This document shows positions 1 through 12,500 of a stretch of 64,000 nucleotides of DNA, one piece after another. Below the pieces are notes generated by a model. It was given only the letters and a program-made list of their open reading frames with translations, was not told the origin of the DNA and did no database searches. Positions within the stretch are counted from its first letter, which is position 1, and each line of letters starts with the position of its first letter. The stretch spans positions 1,190,501 through 1,254,500 of the forward strand of contig CM072807.1 of NCBI GenBank assembly GCA_037013495.1, read 5' to 3'. A program made the translations under genes and the position numbers. The DNA comes from Hippophae tibetana. Lineage: Eukaryota > Streptophyta > Magnoliopsida > Rosales > Elaeagnaceae.

Positions 1-3000
1 AAATAGAATTAACATCAAAGTTCTTTAAGGATTCTTTTGAGTTATAATTTTAAAATAATTTTTTATAATAATTTTTATGTTTTATTCTTATATATTATAT
101 TTAATTTATTTATGATTAAATTTAAGCTTATTGACTATTTGTAAATATAATATAATATAATAATAATGTTGTTATGTTTGTGAAATATCAAATAGGTAAA
201 ACATTTCTATAAATATAAATTGATTTTGTTTTTATTCAAGATTTTATATTAAGTATGTTAGAGAGAAATATATTTTTTTTTATTACAAACTTAAATATAA
301 AAATTAGACTTTAAAGTTTAATTATCCGGTCTGATTTAGAGTAATATATTTTTATTTGTTGGTACAATCGCCCGATAGTTAGAGTGAATATGTATTTTAA
401 ATTTTTTTATAAGAACTATTATTCGAAAATATATTGACAACATATTTTTAATAATGGTTTTAAAACTTGAAAGTTAGTACTCACATAATTAAATTGTTCG
501 GTTTAATTTGAATACCTTAAATAAAATTTAAAATGTTTAACCCTACTAAAAATGACATTTAAATGGTTTATTTTCAATTTTTTAGAAAAAAATTAATTTA
601 ATTAACCAAATTAATTATCGACATCACCCATAGGTGTTAGTCGTTTTGTTTAATTAAGAAAAAATATTTAATCCACCAAATATAATATTTATATATAAAA
701 AAGAGAATAAATAAATATCAATTTATATCTTTAATAACCTAAATAATATGAGAAATCATAGTTAACGTAATTATTATATCCATAAATACTCCATTATTAC
801 GAATGATAAAAAATTGCATAATTATTTATTTAATTCATATCTATGTTTATTTTTGTATGTTATTAGATTAGAAAACACAAAATATCATGACATAATGTTT
901 AAGATTTAATTTTTTTTATAAGTTTGAATAATAAATTAAAACCCCCGTATATTTTCTTCTTAGATTGACCTTCAGAATATACTTGTCATTTTTTATAAAA
1001 TGATTTATGTATTTATGAGAGTTTAACAAATATAAAACCCAAGTATTTGTAAGACCGATATTGCTAATACAATACTCGCTTTGTCTCGTTAATGACATTC
1101 AAAATGAAATTATGTTTTAGATTTTTGTTAAATAGCGAAAATGTATAAGGTGAAGATAATGTGTGTTATTTTATAGTTACAAGTTTTAAAGATATTATTT
1201 TTTTATTGTTTTTCTAAATTATTTTGTTTTATTTCAAACTTGTATGTTTTTTTTAATTCCTAAAACTTGAAATTTTGTGTTTTAAATAAAGAGGAAAGAT
1301 AATGTCAAATCTTTTAATAAATTAGAGTGATTTATTGGTTCTTTAATATTGATATATATACATAAAGATACACGTTGATATTGAATTGTATATTAAATAA
1401 AAAATGTGTCAGGTTTGTTAATTGTTAGATAAAATTATATTGTAATATGTTAATTGTTATCTGCGTAAAGTTATTATAAAAATAAATTTTGTATTAAAAA
1501 CATAAATGGGTGCAAAATAATAAAAATTTCAAAGGAATATATCTATAACTCAGTATTATCTATGGTTACTCTCGTTGATATAAGATAAAAACATTGACAA
1601 ACAAGTTTTAAAAAATAAAAATATCAAATATTACTAAATAAATAAGAAGGTATCAATTCATTCGTTGGACCGTCGGGTTATATGATCAAAAAGTTCGATC
1701 ATTAAAATGTAGAATTAAATTAAGATGTATAAGTAGTATTTAATTATAAATGTACGATCAAGATGATAGTTTTATAATAAATAATTATTATTAATGATAC
1801 AAATTTGTGTCTAATTTCATTTAAATTTAAAATAATGATAAAAGAAAGTTACACGTGTAAAAAAACACTTTCAAACAAAATCAATTCCCTCTTTTTATAT
1901 AAAAATATAGAAAAATAAAATAATTTTCTTTTAAAAATATAAATGTTGAATCTTATTAAAAAAAGTAAATTTAATAGATATGAAAAATGTAAGTTTTAAA
2001 ATAATGGTCAAAGAAAACAAATAAAAAAAATCCTAAAAAAATCGATTCCCACTCCTATAAAAAAGTATATAATTATGAAATAATTTTTTTTAATATTGTT
2101 AAATCTTCAAAAGAAAAATGATATCGAATAGCATTTGCTATCTATCATGTTTAAAATAATAAAATTTATTCTCTAATGTATCAATTCTTAACATTTAGTC
2201 TCTGATATTTTTAAATTTAAAAAAAATTAATTTTTGTTTATTTAATTTAACGATGTTATATTTAACTATCAAATGATTAAAATATTGATAATCAAATTAT
2301 AATTTTTTTCAAAAGTTAAAAATTAAATTACTTATTTTGAAATATGTTAGAATATAATTAAAAATAAGATTACATTATAGTTAACTATAATATCATTACG
2401 TTAATTTAATAAATATTAAATTTAGAAAAAAATTATAAAATAATTAAATGATATGAGTTGACATATTAAGGACAAAATTATAATATCTTAAATATGTTGA
2501 ACTAAAAAGATATATAAGTTAAATAAAAATATTAAAAAATATTATTGTCAAATATTTATGTTAGAGTTAACTCTATTTTCATAAATTATAAATAAGTAAA
2601 AAAAAATCATTTTTAAAAATATATAAATTATAAAATAAATTAAAATACTAAATAAATACACTATCATATATGTACATCCAAAATAAAAATAAAAATTATA
2701 AAAAAATACAAATAAATTCATAGCCTGAGAGGTAAAACTGCCCCTTTTTTATTAATATTGTATGGATTTTGTGCTAGCATTTTAATATTGAATGTTACTT
2801 TATTCTAAAAAAAATAAAATTAAAAATGTAAAGTATCAAATAAATGTGGTTGGTGTGGGAGAGCTAGCAACTAGATATTATAAAATAAATTTGAATTTTT
2901 TTAAGATGGAAAAATTAAAAAAAAAATGTTAGAATGATTCATTAATCACTCAAAGATTGAGTCATTGCGAAGAAATCAAACCGAAGAGGTTGAGCAATAA

Positions 3001-4700
3001 AGTGTGAACAATAGAAGAACAAATGTAAAAAAATCGCAACTTTTTTATTTTTCTCAAGAAAAAGCAAACTATGCTCCTAACATGGACACATGGACTCCAA
3101 GGACATGATTTTATTACCCAAATCGACCAAGCTTGATGATTTTAGCATGATCAAAAGCCCTCTTCGTGTTGACTTTTGAGCAACTACTCCTTTATTTGGC
3201 ATTGTTAGTGGCTTAGTGCATAATTGCAATAGCGTTTCACCCATTTATAGCTCCAGGCTATGATTATTACGTTTTATTAAAGAAAAATAATTATTAAATG
3301 TTATACAAGCCAAATAACTTTTATTATTCTAAAAACGGCAAGTACATATAAATTGAAATGCTTAACATACTAATTAATATATAAGAAAATAAAAAGTAAT
3401 TATTATCTCTCATCTTCTATTCACTAATTCAAGATCTACTACCTTAATTTAAAACAAATCAATAATTTTATTATACAAATTTATACATTTTTTCACATAT
3501 TAATTATATCATATCACGTAAAAAAATTATTAAATACATAAAATAAAATAAGTTTTTTTATTTTTATTTGTGTTGAAAATAATTATCATATGTTAAGTCA
3601 GTATTAATAGTTGTATAGAGAAGATTAAAATCTCTATGAAAAAATAAAAGACGTATAAAGATTGTATATTAAATGTGGTTCTTATTATTTCATTTCTTTT
3701 GTAAGATGTAGAAGGTGATTATATATAGTATTATATTTTATTTAATGCATATTATGATTATTTTTTAATAATTATCTCTTATTATAATTTAATATCATTA
3801 TCAATCATTTATCTGTTTAAGGAATTATCTAGATAATATATTTATATGATAATTTAACACTTAATGAATTGGTACATGATTTTCATAATGACAAGAATAG
3901 CACCTCTAGATATTAACAAAAAAAAAAAAAACAACATCAACGTTTGGCTGCTTAGGAAATAAGTATGCTCTACCAGTTGAGAATCATAAAAGATTTTTGA
4001 AGGAACATACATCATGTTTTCACGTGTTTATCAATTCTACGGGCCTTTAGAAAAATACCATATGCTCTAGAAAAATACCATCCGTACATCTAGTTTTTAA
4101 GGGTCTTTAGAAAATGGTGAGAAAATAAGCAATTATTATCTTTTACCATCCATTCCCTGTTGTGTTGATTGGCCTATACCGATTTATCAATTTAATCTAC
4201 TAGCAATTAATAATTTATCAACACAAACTTGTATGTTTTTATGCAGATAAGTTATAATTAGGGGTGAATAATAGAGTAAAAGTGACCATTTTTTCATTAA
4301 TTTAAATATGATCTAATTTCAATTAAATTTGAATATTTTCAATCAGAATACAAACATATCAAATATTTTCAAATATTTTCAAATCGATGTTAAAATTTAT
4401 TTATAAATCTATTAATTAAAATATAATCTGAATCCAAACAAATTATATATATATTTTTTTATCTAAATCCAACCTAACTATAAAATATATCGATTCAATT
4501 TGATCCGAATCCGATAGATCAAATCGAATCAAATTGAATTTCTTAATTTATACAAATTAATCAAATGATTTATTCATCCCCAATTATGACCTCTCACCTA
4601 GTAAAATTATCTAAAATAAATAACTTCATTTTTATGGGTGTTAAAAGCTACGTGCAAATTTGTACAGATGTAGCATTTGTGTTCTTTTATTCATATATAT
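1..4700. other. AT-rich intergenic DNA without a recognisable gene
   Basis: This stretch is extremely AT-rich, with many homopolymer runs. Reading frames are short and have no recognisable protein motif. A somewhat more GC-balanced patch at about 2930-3270 has no frame I recognise. A small direct repeat of about 18 bp lies near 4045-4082 (two copies of a tagaaaaataccat-like unit). Apart from the short SINE-like fragment listed separately, I see nothing here. Confidence 0.7.
3917..3985 (-). repeat. Possible SINE / tRNA-derived fragment with box A
   Basis: On the minus strand the sequence contains TCTCAACTGGTAGAGC (3982 to 3967), which closely resembles the D-arm/box A of tRNA genes and tRNA-derived SINEs. 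About 40 bases further on comes a run of at least 13 T (plus-strand A run 3918-3931). That run could be a pol III terminator or a SINE 3' tail. No T-arm/box B and no cloverleaf are visible, so it is not an intact tRNA gene. No target-site duplication was recognised. The SINE reading is an inference. Confidence 0.35.
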
Positions 4701-4777
4701 GTACTATTGTACTGACATAGATCTATATTGTTTTCACAATAATAATGCAAGCGAACAGGGAAAAGATCAGGATTGGC

Positions 4778-4785
4778 CACGTGTC
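4778..4785. promoter_or_regulatory. G-box/ABRE-like CACGTGTC
   Basis: A CACGTG G-box core within CCACGTGTCA lies about 260 bp past the PMP22 stop codon. This is the 3' side of that gene, so a promoter role is doubtful. It may be a chance match or serve an unannotated transcript. Confidence 0.2.
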
Positions 4786-5041
4786 ATTTAGCAACCCACA
4801 CCATTGGCATTCCCTTGAACGTACCAGGTCAAAATCATGAAGAATACTTCGTTCATAATTTGAGATTGGGAATAACCAGGAACAAGCAAATAACAGGTTA
4901 GTTTAGACAAATCTGGATATGTTGAAACCATTGTAATTCTAATAAACTATCAAGATATTGTAATAACAACAAAAGATGTTGAAAGATATTCTGATTCATT
5001 ATTGCTTAAAAAAGGATGCATATAACCAAAATCTAGTCCCT

Positions 5042-7899
5042 TCACTTGGGCTTTGGTAGTGCCATTGATCTTGCTCGAAGATTTAGGTATATTCCCCTGT
5101 ACACAAAAATGATTAATATAAGTTTATATATTGACGCAAAGAAAAAAGACACCTGAGAATTGACAATTAGCAGAGCAATCCTTACCAGCAAAAGGCAACA
5201 AAGCTGTGGACGATGACACGGAATTGGAGTGGCACATACTGGTGATTTATCCACCCCACAACAGGCCAGAACTGCATTTAGATTCACTAAAGTTGGTGAG
5301 ATAATGCTATAAAAAAATTTGACAAATAATTCATTAGTAACATATCATAATGAGAGCAGAGTAGTACCGTCCATGCTGTGTATTGCACTGATGGGTAATC
5401 CTTCTTTATTTTAGTTTTCACTTGAAACCAGGGTCTTCCTGCAGTCCAGGTTAGCAGATAATTAGCAGCAAACTTTTATAATATGTCCATCCATACCCCA
5501 CTTCATGGCATGCTTATAAGTTCAAACCAGGCTGAATATGCTTATATAATTACAGTTATTAATATACCAATTCTATAATTTCATATATAACCCAAACCAG
5601 TACAAATATATGTAGGAGCTACACTCTCATTCTTGGCCAAAAAATATAATAAATAAAAGCAACACCAGTGACTAATTTTAAAGGTGATCAAAAGTCATAT
5701 GGTTCATATAGAATTATCAAATGAGCTAAGTTAACAAAACTTGTTTACGTGAGTGAGTTGTAGCTCTACTAATCTTATTTAAATTTTATATGAATTGATT
5801 TCAACTTAGATCAATTTTAAATAAATTGGGTTGTCACAAGCTGGCTCGTTAACATTTTTGAAAAACAATAAATTAAAAGGATGAAATATTTATAATTTTG
5901 TTTAAGAACAAAATGTTAAAATAAATATCATCTTTTGATTATATTTTTTAAAACAACTAAACAAAAAAACTATCTTTTAAGTGTGTTTTTCCATAGTATT
6001 ATAGTAATTAGTTTTTAACAAAGGTATATCTGTTAAACGAGCTCGTGATTTAGATGAGCTAGCACATTTGTGCTCATGAGATAGGTGAATTAGATTTTTT
6101 CAACTCATCACCTCATTGAAACAGTTTTAAGTTGAACTGAGATGCTTATTTGACACCACTAGCTTCACGTTCACCGTAACTTACCCTCAATAACCAGTCC
6201 ATAATATATCATGAAAAGCAAGTTGTTCCAAGGAGAAGATGTCAGCTGTTCCACAAGCACCTGTAGCAATTTGAACGCACAGCTTTATAATGATCTACAG
6301 AGTCCCTATCCCTTTCTTTCTTTCAAGTGTGAATGAATCCGTTTAGATTGCGGCATAACTTAGATGAAAAATGAAAAGTGTAATGCCACAATTTAATATA
6401 GCAAGCTTTACATAATTTCTTTACAAAATGGAATTAATAAATAAACCAAAGCTTTATCCTTACTCATATATTACAAAAGAAAACAAGTTGAGAACTACAA
6501 TGTGTATCTTTTGGTTGTTTCAGTGCTCGGGAAAAAAAATCCTGGTAGAGACAACTTTATTACAGCTCTCTCGCTACTGACAAGAGCACAATGATTTTAA
6601 GTAGAGATCATACCTTTTTTGCTACTGTTTTTGAATCCTTCTTCCCCTTGAAAATTTTGTCTAGTATTAGATGCAGGAAATGCCCAAATGGTCCAAGATA
6701 AACGGCCCCAAAGAGCTGCATTTGGCGTACAAGGTTGTGATTGGAGAGACACAAAAGAGAATTAAGATACACACATGTCCAAAACCAACATGTTAGCATG
6801 TAACACATGTACAGAAAGGAATTCTCGGCCATAATGTATTCAGTAGGTTAATTATGTCAATGACAATGAAATAGAGTTTTTATGTAGTATGAATAAAGCA
6901 ATCAAATATCTCATAGGTTTTCAGAAAATTCAAATAACCCACAACTCTTCAAGTACATCCAGGCTTTCCATTCTGTATTTTCCAGTTTAGCTTGGAAAAA
7001 TTTAAGTGCTCTGTTTCAACATAGAAAGGTATCAATAAAAACACCCTTTTCTTAGGTCTTAACTGCAAGCACTATCTCAAACACTTTCTATTCCTATACA
7101 TTCTTCATCTCGAACTCGAAGTAACAACATATACGTAACTATGCTCATCAGGTTCTTACATGCTAAAGTTTTGGGCAAATAACTGATGCATATGATTTAT
7201 CTCCTACCCTTAACTAGTTTTCTGCTTAGGTTCTTTGAAAACAAGTACTAGTTCTTTGTCACATGTCCGAACATAAAAAAGCACAGCGCTTCAGACAAAA
7301 GAAGTAGGCTAACCACTTTGAGAAGAAGCCGTTTCAATTGTAGTTTCTGTATGCCAGTAAGCTTCTGAGAAACAATGTCACTGATGGCTGACAACAACCC
7401 TGCTGTAATTGCCTACACTTAACAAAAAAACAGTCAAATATTTTATACCCGAAAGCAAAAAAAAAAATTCTAGTGCATTAATTACTTCTTATTATTGCTA
7501 AAAAGGAATATATACTTAAATAAAAAGTGGTATCAACTAAAGCTTCTTCAAGATCAATCAATTCAAAAAGACCACCATTCAGTTGAGCCTAGTGCTAGCA
7601 CCACCAGTCATAATTGATTAAAAATACATCATATTTCAAAACACAGATAAGAAAAAGGGTATTAGGGCTCAAAGAACAGAAATTCTCATTTTTTTATGTT
7701 ATGCTTCACCTCATGGACAATCAAACAAAGGGATAAAGAAAACAAGAGCAACCCATCACAAATAACAACTCCAATAGTCGAAAATAAAAATGGAAGATAA
7801 AAAATAGCGTGGGTTATAAATTAGAACTTTGGTTCTAAGAGGATGTCGCTGCAGCTGAATAATGTATTGCTGCAAACCCTTCTTAGCAACTGATACCAT
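5042..7899 (-). CDS. PMP22: Peroxisomal membrane protein PMP22 (Mpv17/PMP22 family)
   Basis: Seven exons join in frame into 186 aa: 7828-7899, 7314-7412, 6614-6715, 6185-6260, 5368-5438, 5186-5271 and 5042-5096. The protein closely follows Arabidopsis PMP22 (about 190 aa) as recalled. Recognisable blocks are the N-terminal QLQRHPLRTKAITAG, GPFGHFLHLILDKIFKGKKD near residues 70-90, SSPWNNLLFMIYYG, the Mpv17 signature WTFWPVVGWIN..YVPLQFRV near 140-160, and the C-terminal LNLRARSM tail. The family consists of integral membrane proteins with about four membrane segments; plant PMP22 is in the peroxisomal membrane. The exact transport or channel role is unsettled. The start was chosen because it gives the conserved QLQ-HPLRTK block a short basic leader. 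All introns are GT-AG; the first donor (AAA|GTTCTA) is weak, so the exon 1 edge is the least certain. No disruption is seen. Confidence 0.93.
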
Positions 7900-7949
7900 T
7901 AGGCTTCTCCTGCTTCAATTCACTACAAAATCCAATCTTTCTTTTCTTT

Positions 7950-8590
7950 AGTGACACTATCGCTCTGCTCTCGGATTTTAGGGCCCGGTCCAGATATCTT
8001 AAAAAACAACAAACACAGTTCACTTATAATCGTATATTTTTTTATTAAAAAAAATACAGTTTATAACATTAGTTTCGTTATGTTAAACGTTTAAGTTGAA
8101 ATTATTTTAACTTATTTAATATTATTAGACGTTATTTATTATTATAACTTCAATTATTCTTATTTTATATAATTTGAAAATATTCTTAAAAAACAATTAA
8201 ATAATATTTATATAACATATAATCATAAACATAACATTATTATATCTAGTTAATATATTTTTATTATTAAAAAAAATTATCTATTCAAATATAATTTAAA
8301 TTAAATTATTAACATTTAGACTTATTCAATATTAAAGTATTATTTTTATTGTTATAAGTTTTAATAATATTTTTTTATAATTTGTGATATTTGGTGATCC
8401 ACTTGAATAATCCAATTATTTGAGATTAGATTGTTGGGTTGATTAATTTTTATTTTATTTTATTTTATAAAATTTGTTTCATGAACTAAAATTTCAAATT
8501 TTGTAAGCACAAAACAGTGATAGCGAATTGATATTGTAATTTATGTGCCACTGATATATGTGGCACCATATAAGGCAGCAACAATGGGTA
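7950..8590. other. AT-rich spacer upstream of PMP22
   Basis: This is the promoter side of the minus-strand PMP22 gene. On the minus strand a GGGCCCTAAA stretch sits at about 7977-7986, roughly 80 bp above the start codon, and is the only GC-rich element. The remainder (8030-8500) is almost pure A/T and I see no gene in it. Confidence 0.5.
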
Positions 8591-8602
8591 GCACCATCGC
8601 TA

Positions 8603-8715
8603 ATGGATTGCATAAAACTCAATGTTGATGCCGTTATTGCATCTTAGGTTGGTCTAGTGAGCCTTGGAGGTGTGATTCAATCACTTGGGTGAGGTAACAA
8701 GTGCAGTGGCTACTA
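8603..8715 (+). pseudogene. Remnant of a retroelement RNase H-like (RVT_3) domain
   Basis: One frame reads CIKLNVDAVIAS, stop, VGLVSLGGVIQSLG, stop. This follows the RNase H-like domain of plant non-LTR elements and related RVT_3 proteins (pattern KLN-DA...G-GGVI-D), which includes the first catalytic Asp. Stop codons at about 8645 and 8693, and the absence of flanking domains, mark it as a dead fragment. It is probably a leftover of a LINE insertion in the spacer between PMP22 and UTP6. Confidence 0.5.
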
Positions 8716-8719
8716 GAAA

Positions 8720-9570
8720 ATTTTCTTTGATGTTTCCATGTGCAACGCATCTTTGGGGGATATGGTATGATCTTCGATTCTATTTAGACATTTACTAAAT
8801 AAAAAACCCTTCATTCTTCTAAAGAGAATTATTCGTGGCATATACAATTTAATTTGTTACCTCAGAGAACTTGATATATTCCAGACTTGAAGAAAATGAT
8901 ATTTTTATTTAGTAAAAGTCTACTTATCTCAGGTTAAAAGTAGTTTTCTTTAACTAGCTGAAATAGTTGAGATAATCTAATAACTAGCCTTTGATTGTTT
9001 TCATTTTCGGTTGAGAGGTTCCAAAACCTCGAACTTTAAGATAAAATTTTCATTCATAATGTTAATGAATAATGAATTTGTTTATTTCATTCTTCTTGTT
9101 TCAGGTATGTAGTCAGTCAGATCAGGCTTTCCTTTCTGTTGTAACATGGAAAAAAACAGACATCTTGTTTCCAAATGGCACAATCATATTTAGCACCATA
9201 ACACTTGATCCCATAAAAGATATAAAATTACACATTTTCTCTCACTTTTGTCCTTTTCTTATGTTAATTGATCCGACAAACATTTTAGCTAGGCAAGATC
9301 AACCAATAATTCTTCTGTCCCCGTAAGCCCCCATATATTGGTTCTCAAATGTTACAAACTTTCAAGAAAATTCTGACAAAGTGATGCATCATATAATTGA
9401 TCTGAGTTCAAATTTTTATGCATTTATCATTTCTCCCTAATCAAATTATCGACACATAATTCTTGCATTGACAAAAATGAAACTCAAGTCCATCCTACGA
9501 TTATTGTTGGCCTGCATTTAAAGAGTATTGGGTTTTGGGAGGTCAAAACTGTTTTGAAAAGAACAAAGAA
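8720..9570. other. Spacer downstream of UTP6, no gene seen
   Basis: An 84-codon plus-strand open frame at 9072-9326 shows no motif, and its base composition matches the surrounding spacer. It probably includes the UTP6 3' untranslated region near 9400-9570. Confidence 0.5.
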
Positions 9571-9573
9571 CTA

Positions 9574-12500
9574 TCAAACATCTGCAATGACGAGTGCAGT
9601 TGTGTCTTTTAGAATCTTCCTTGCACGCCAGTCAACAGAAGAGGATGTCTCTGATGTTCCCATCTGTAAATCAGTTAAGATTTAGTCCGTATATCAGATT
9701 TTATAAATAATACTCAAGTAAATCCCTGCAAAAAAGAAAACAAAAATATATATTCGATAATCAACTAAGTCTATAAGCATAGAACTAATGAAATTATGGA
9801 GCTCAACCAAGGTATACTTGGGATAAAACACACCAAAAAAAGTGTGAATTAGACTTTTCAATTAACTTCATCACTTTTACTACTTTGTAAATTTCCATCC
9901 ACTAACTTTTCATATATAATAATTTCAATCCAAATTTAAAGATAATAGACTAAATATATTAAAATTTAAAAGTTATAAAGGACTCAATAATTCAAAAAAT
10001 AAGTTTTTTTATAGGTTAATTATGATTGATACAGTGCAATTTAGTCTAATTTTTAAATATGAACTAAAATTGTTAAATATGAAAAGTTACAAATTTTTTG
10101 TTAAGGGACCAAAGTGTTAAAAGTCATAAAATTAGATTAGTGGAAGAAACATGAAGTTTACCCTAAAAAAACATATAAAATCCTCAACATTTGATTGATT
10201 TTGGAATGTTTAAAATGAACCCAACCCAATCTTCAATCAAAGCGAAGCATAGCATAGCAAAGTTACCTTAGTCTCCATAAGATAGTAATCTTTCCATAAG
10301 CTCGTGTTTTGGCTGTAGGTTGTGAGTGCACTTTCATACAACTTTCGGGCATTAACAAGACCATCTTTATCACCAGCTGATGCAAGATTAGTCTCCAGTT
10401 CGATGCAGTTTTTGTATATTACAATTCCAGGATGTGGTAAAGCAAGAAAGCTGCAAATGAAGCAAGTTACATGGTTAATGCACTCTGCATGAGCATACAT
10501 TAATTTTTCCAGACTGATGTTTCAAAGTCGAAGGCCAAGCTCATGTGTCTACTGCATTCAAGCAAAACCTTAAAATAATAATAAAAAGAGAACACCAGCA
10601 ATCGTCATCTTATGACATACCGTTTGTAGGTCTCTCTTGCACGTAAAGTTCCCTCTTTTTGAAGAAAAAGATTTACAATAGTCGAAGAAATAGAGAACCC
10701 ATTCTCACTGCCACCATCTCTAGCTAATGAGACCATGGAACACTCGACCAGCTTGTCAAAATAATGTTTATGATTTGCAAACAATTTTAGTGCCTGCAAT
10801 ACAGCACAATGTTACAAAGAATCTGGATATATAAATTGCCATGTATTTACGTGATCTCAAGACTGCTAACAAACAAGAAATGGAAAGTGAACATATAGAA
10901 TTTAGTGTACTGTGAATTTGACATGCAAATTGTGATGAATATTCATTATTATGAAAACCAGTAAATACAGTACACTAGTCACTAGTGAGCTGAAACATGA
11001 ATGTGAAGTCAAGTTATAACCCTAAAAGAAATGTCAAAAAAATAAATAGACCATACGAATATATAGAATTCAGTGTTCTGTGAATTTGACACACAAATTG
11101 TGATGACTATTATAAAAACCAGTAAATACAGTACACTGGTCACTAGTAAGTTAAAGCGTGAATGTGAAGTCAAGTAATAACCCTAAAAGATATGTCAGAA
11201 TATTAAATAAACCATCAAAGCTAGTTAGAAAAGGAGATATATCGATTGGGCTCAGTTCATTTGTATTTAGCAAAAAGTCCAACAATAGTATAGCTTTAAT
11301 CGAGTTTGTACTTGGCCTATTATTCATGAAAACTTCAGGGTTTTATGCAACTATCTGGCATTGCATGTAGAAAGAGTATAACAAGCATGCTAGTTTCCTA
11401 TATTTTGAGTTTCTTTGTTAATGAATAGTATAAAGTAAACGCACCACACGAAGATCGAGTTTGTAAACAATTTATAATCAACCATCCGTCCCCAAAGAAG
11501 AAAGAAAAAAGTTAAGGCAGATAACATACCATTAACCACAAGTTCTCAGCTCTAGAAACAGGTGCTTTTGTCAAAATATCTTTCAGGACATCAAAGATAA
11601 ATTGAAGATCAGATTTAGTTGGATTGCGGAAATCTCTTATAGCATGTCTAATTTCTAAAGTGGCTCTTAATAAACACAACTCCATTGAATCTGCAAATTT
11701 TCCCTGGCAGTACTTTTCTGCCAGTTTCCTAGCTTCGTCTATTCTCCCCACTTGCAAATAAAATGAGACTTGCTGACAAGCAAGATCCTCATTGGTGCAT
11801 CCAATTGCTTCAGCCTTCTCATATACCATCAACAGTTGTGATATATACATTGATTGGGACAACTCAGGAATTTGGTTTTCTCCTCTTTTGGGAACAATAA
11901 TACTCATAAAAAACTTTGCATAGAGATTAAACAATATGGGCGATGGTAGAACTTTTATGGCCTCCTCATATACCTAGACATGACAAAGTATTCCAGAGTT
12001 CATCAGTGAATTCAAGTTTATACATAAAGTTTATAGTATATTATAAGGAGAGGTTACATAAATGCCTCTTCTATTTTTGAGATTTGTATCAATTAGTATA
12101 AAAGGTGTCATTTAGTCCCTTACATTTTCTAAAAGGTACCAAAGAAGGACAAATTTCACTATTTATTCAATATTTAATAGTTTTTATGATAAATAACATA
12201 ACAAAAAGTAATTTTTACCTTCTACTTATTTATCAATAAAATAAAGTAGTGAGAAAATAGTATTACTTTATTCAAAATATTAATAAAAAATAATTTTTAT
12301 CCTTCTTTGACCTTTTTTTACAAAAGTAAAGGACCAAATGACACCTTTTTTTTCTTCTAAGGGACTAAACGACCCCTTTGGCTTAATGTAAGGGACCTAT
12401 GCGGCATTTTTCTTTATATTATATTGTATAATATATATATATATATGTGTGTGTATATATTCTTCTGTTTCATGTAGAGTGAGTACAAATCCAGTGCATG

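Noticed and set aside
9072..9326. 84-codon plus-strand frame downstream of UTP6
   Set aside because: There is no motif, and its base composition matches the spacer.
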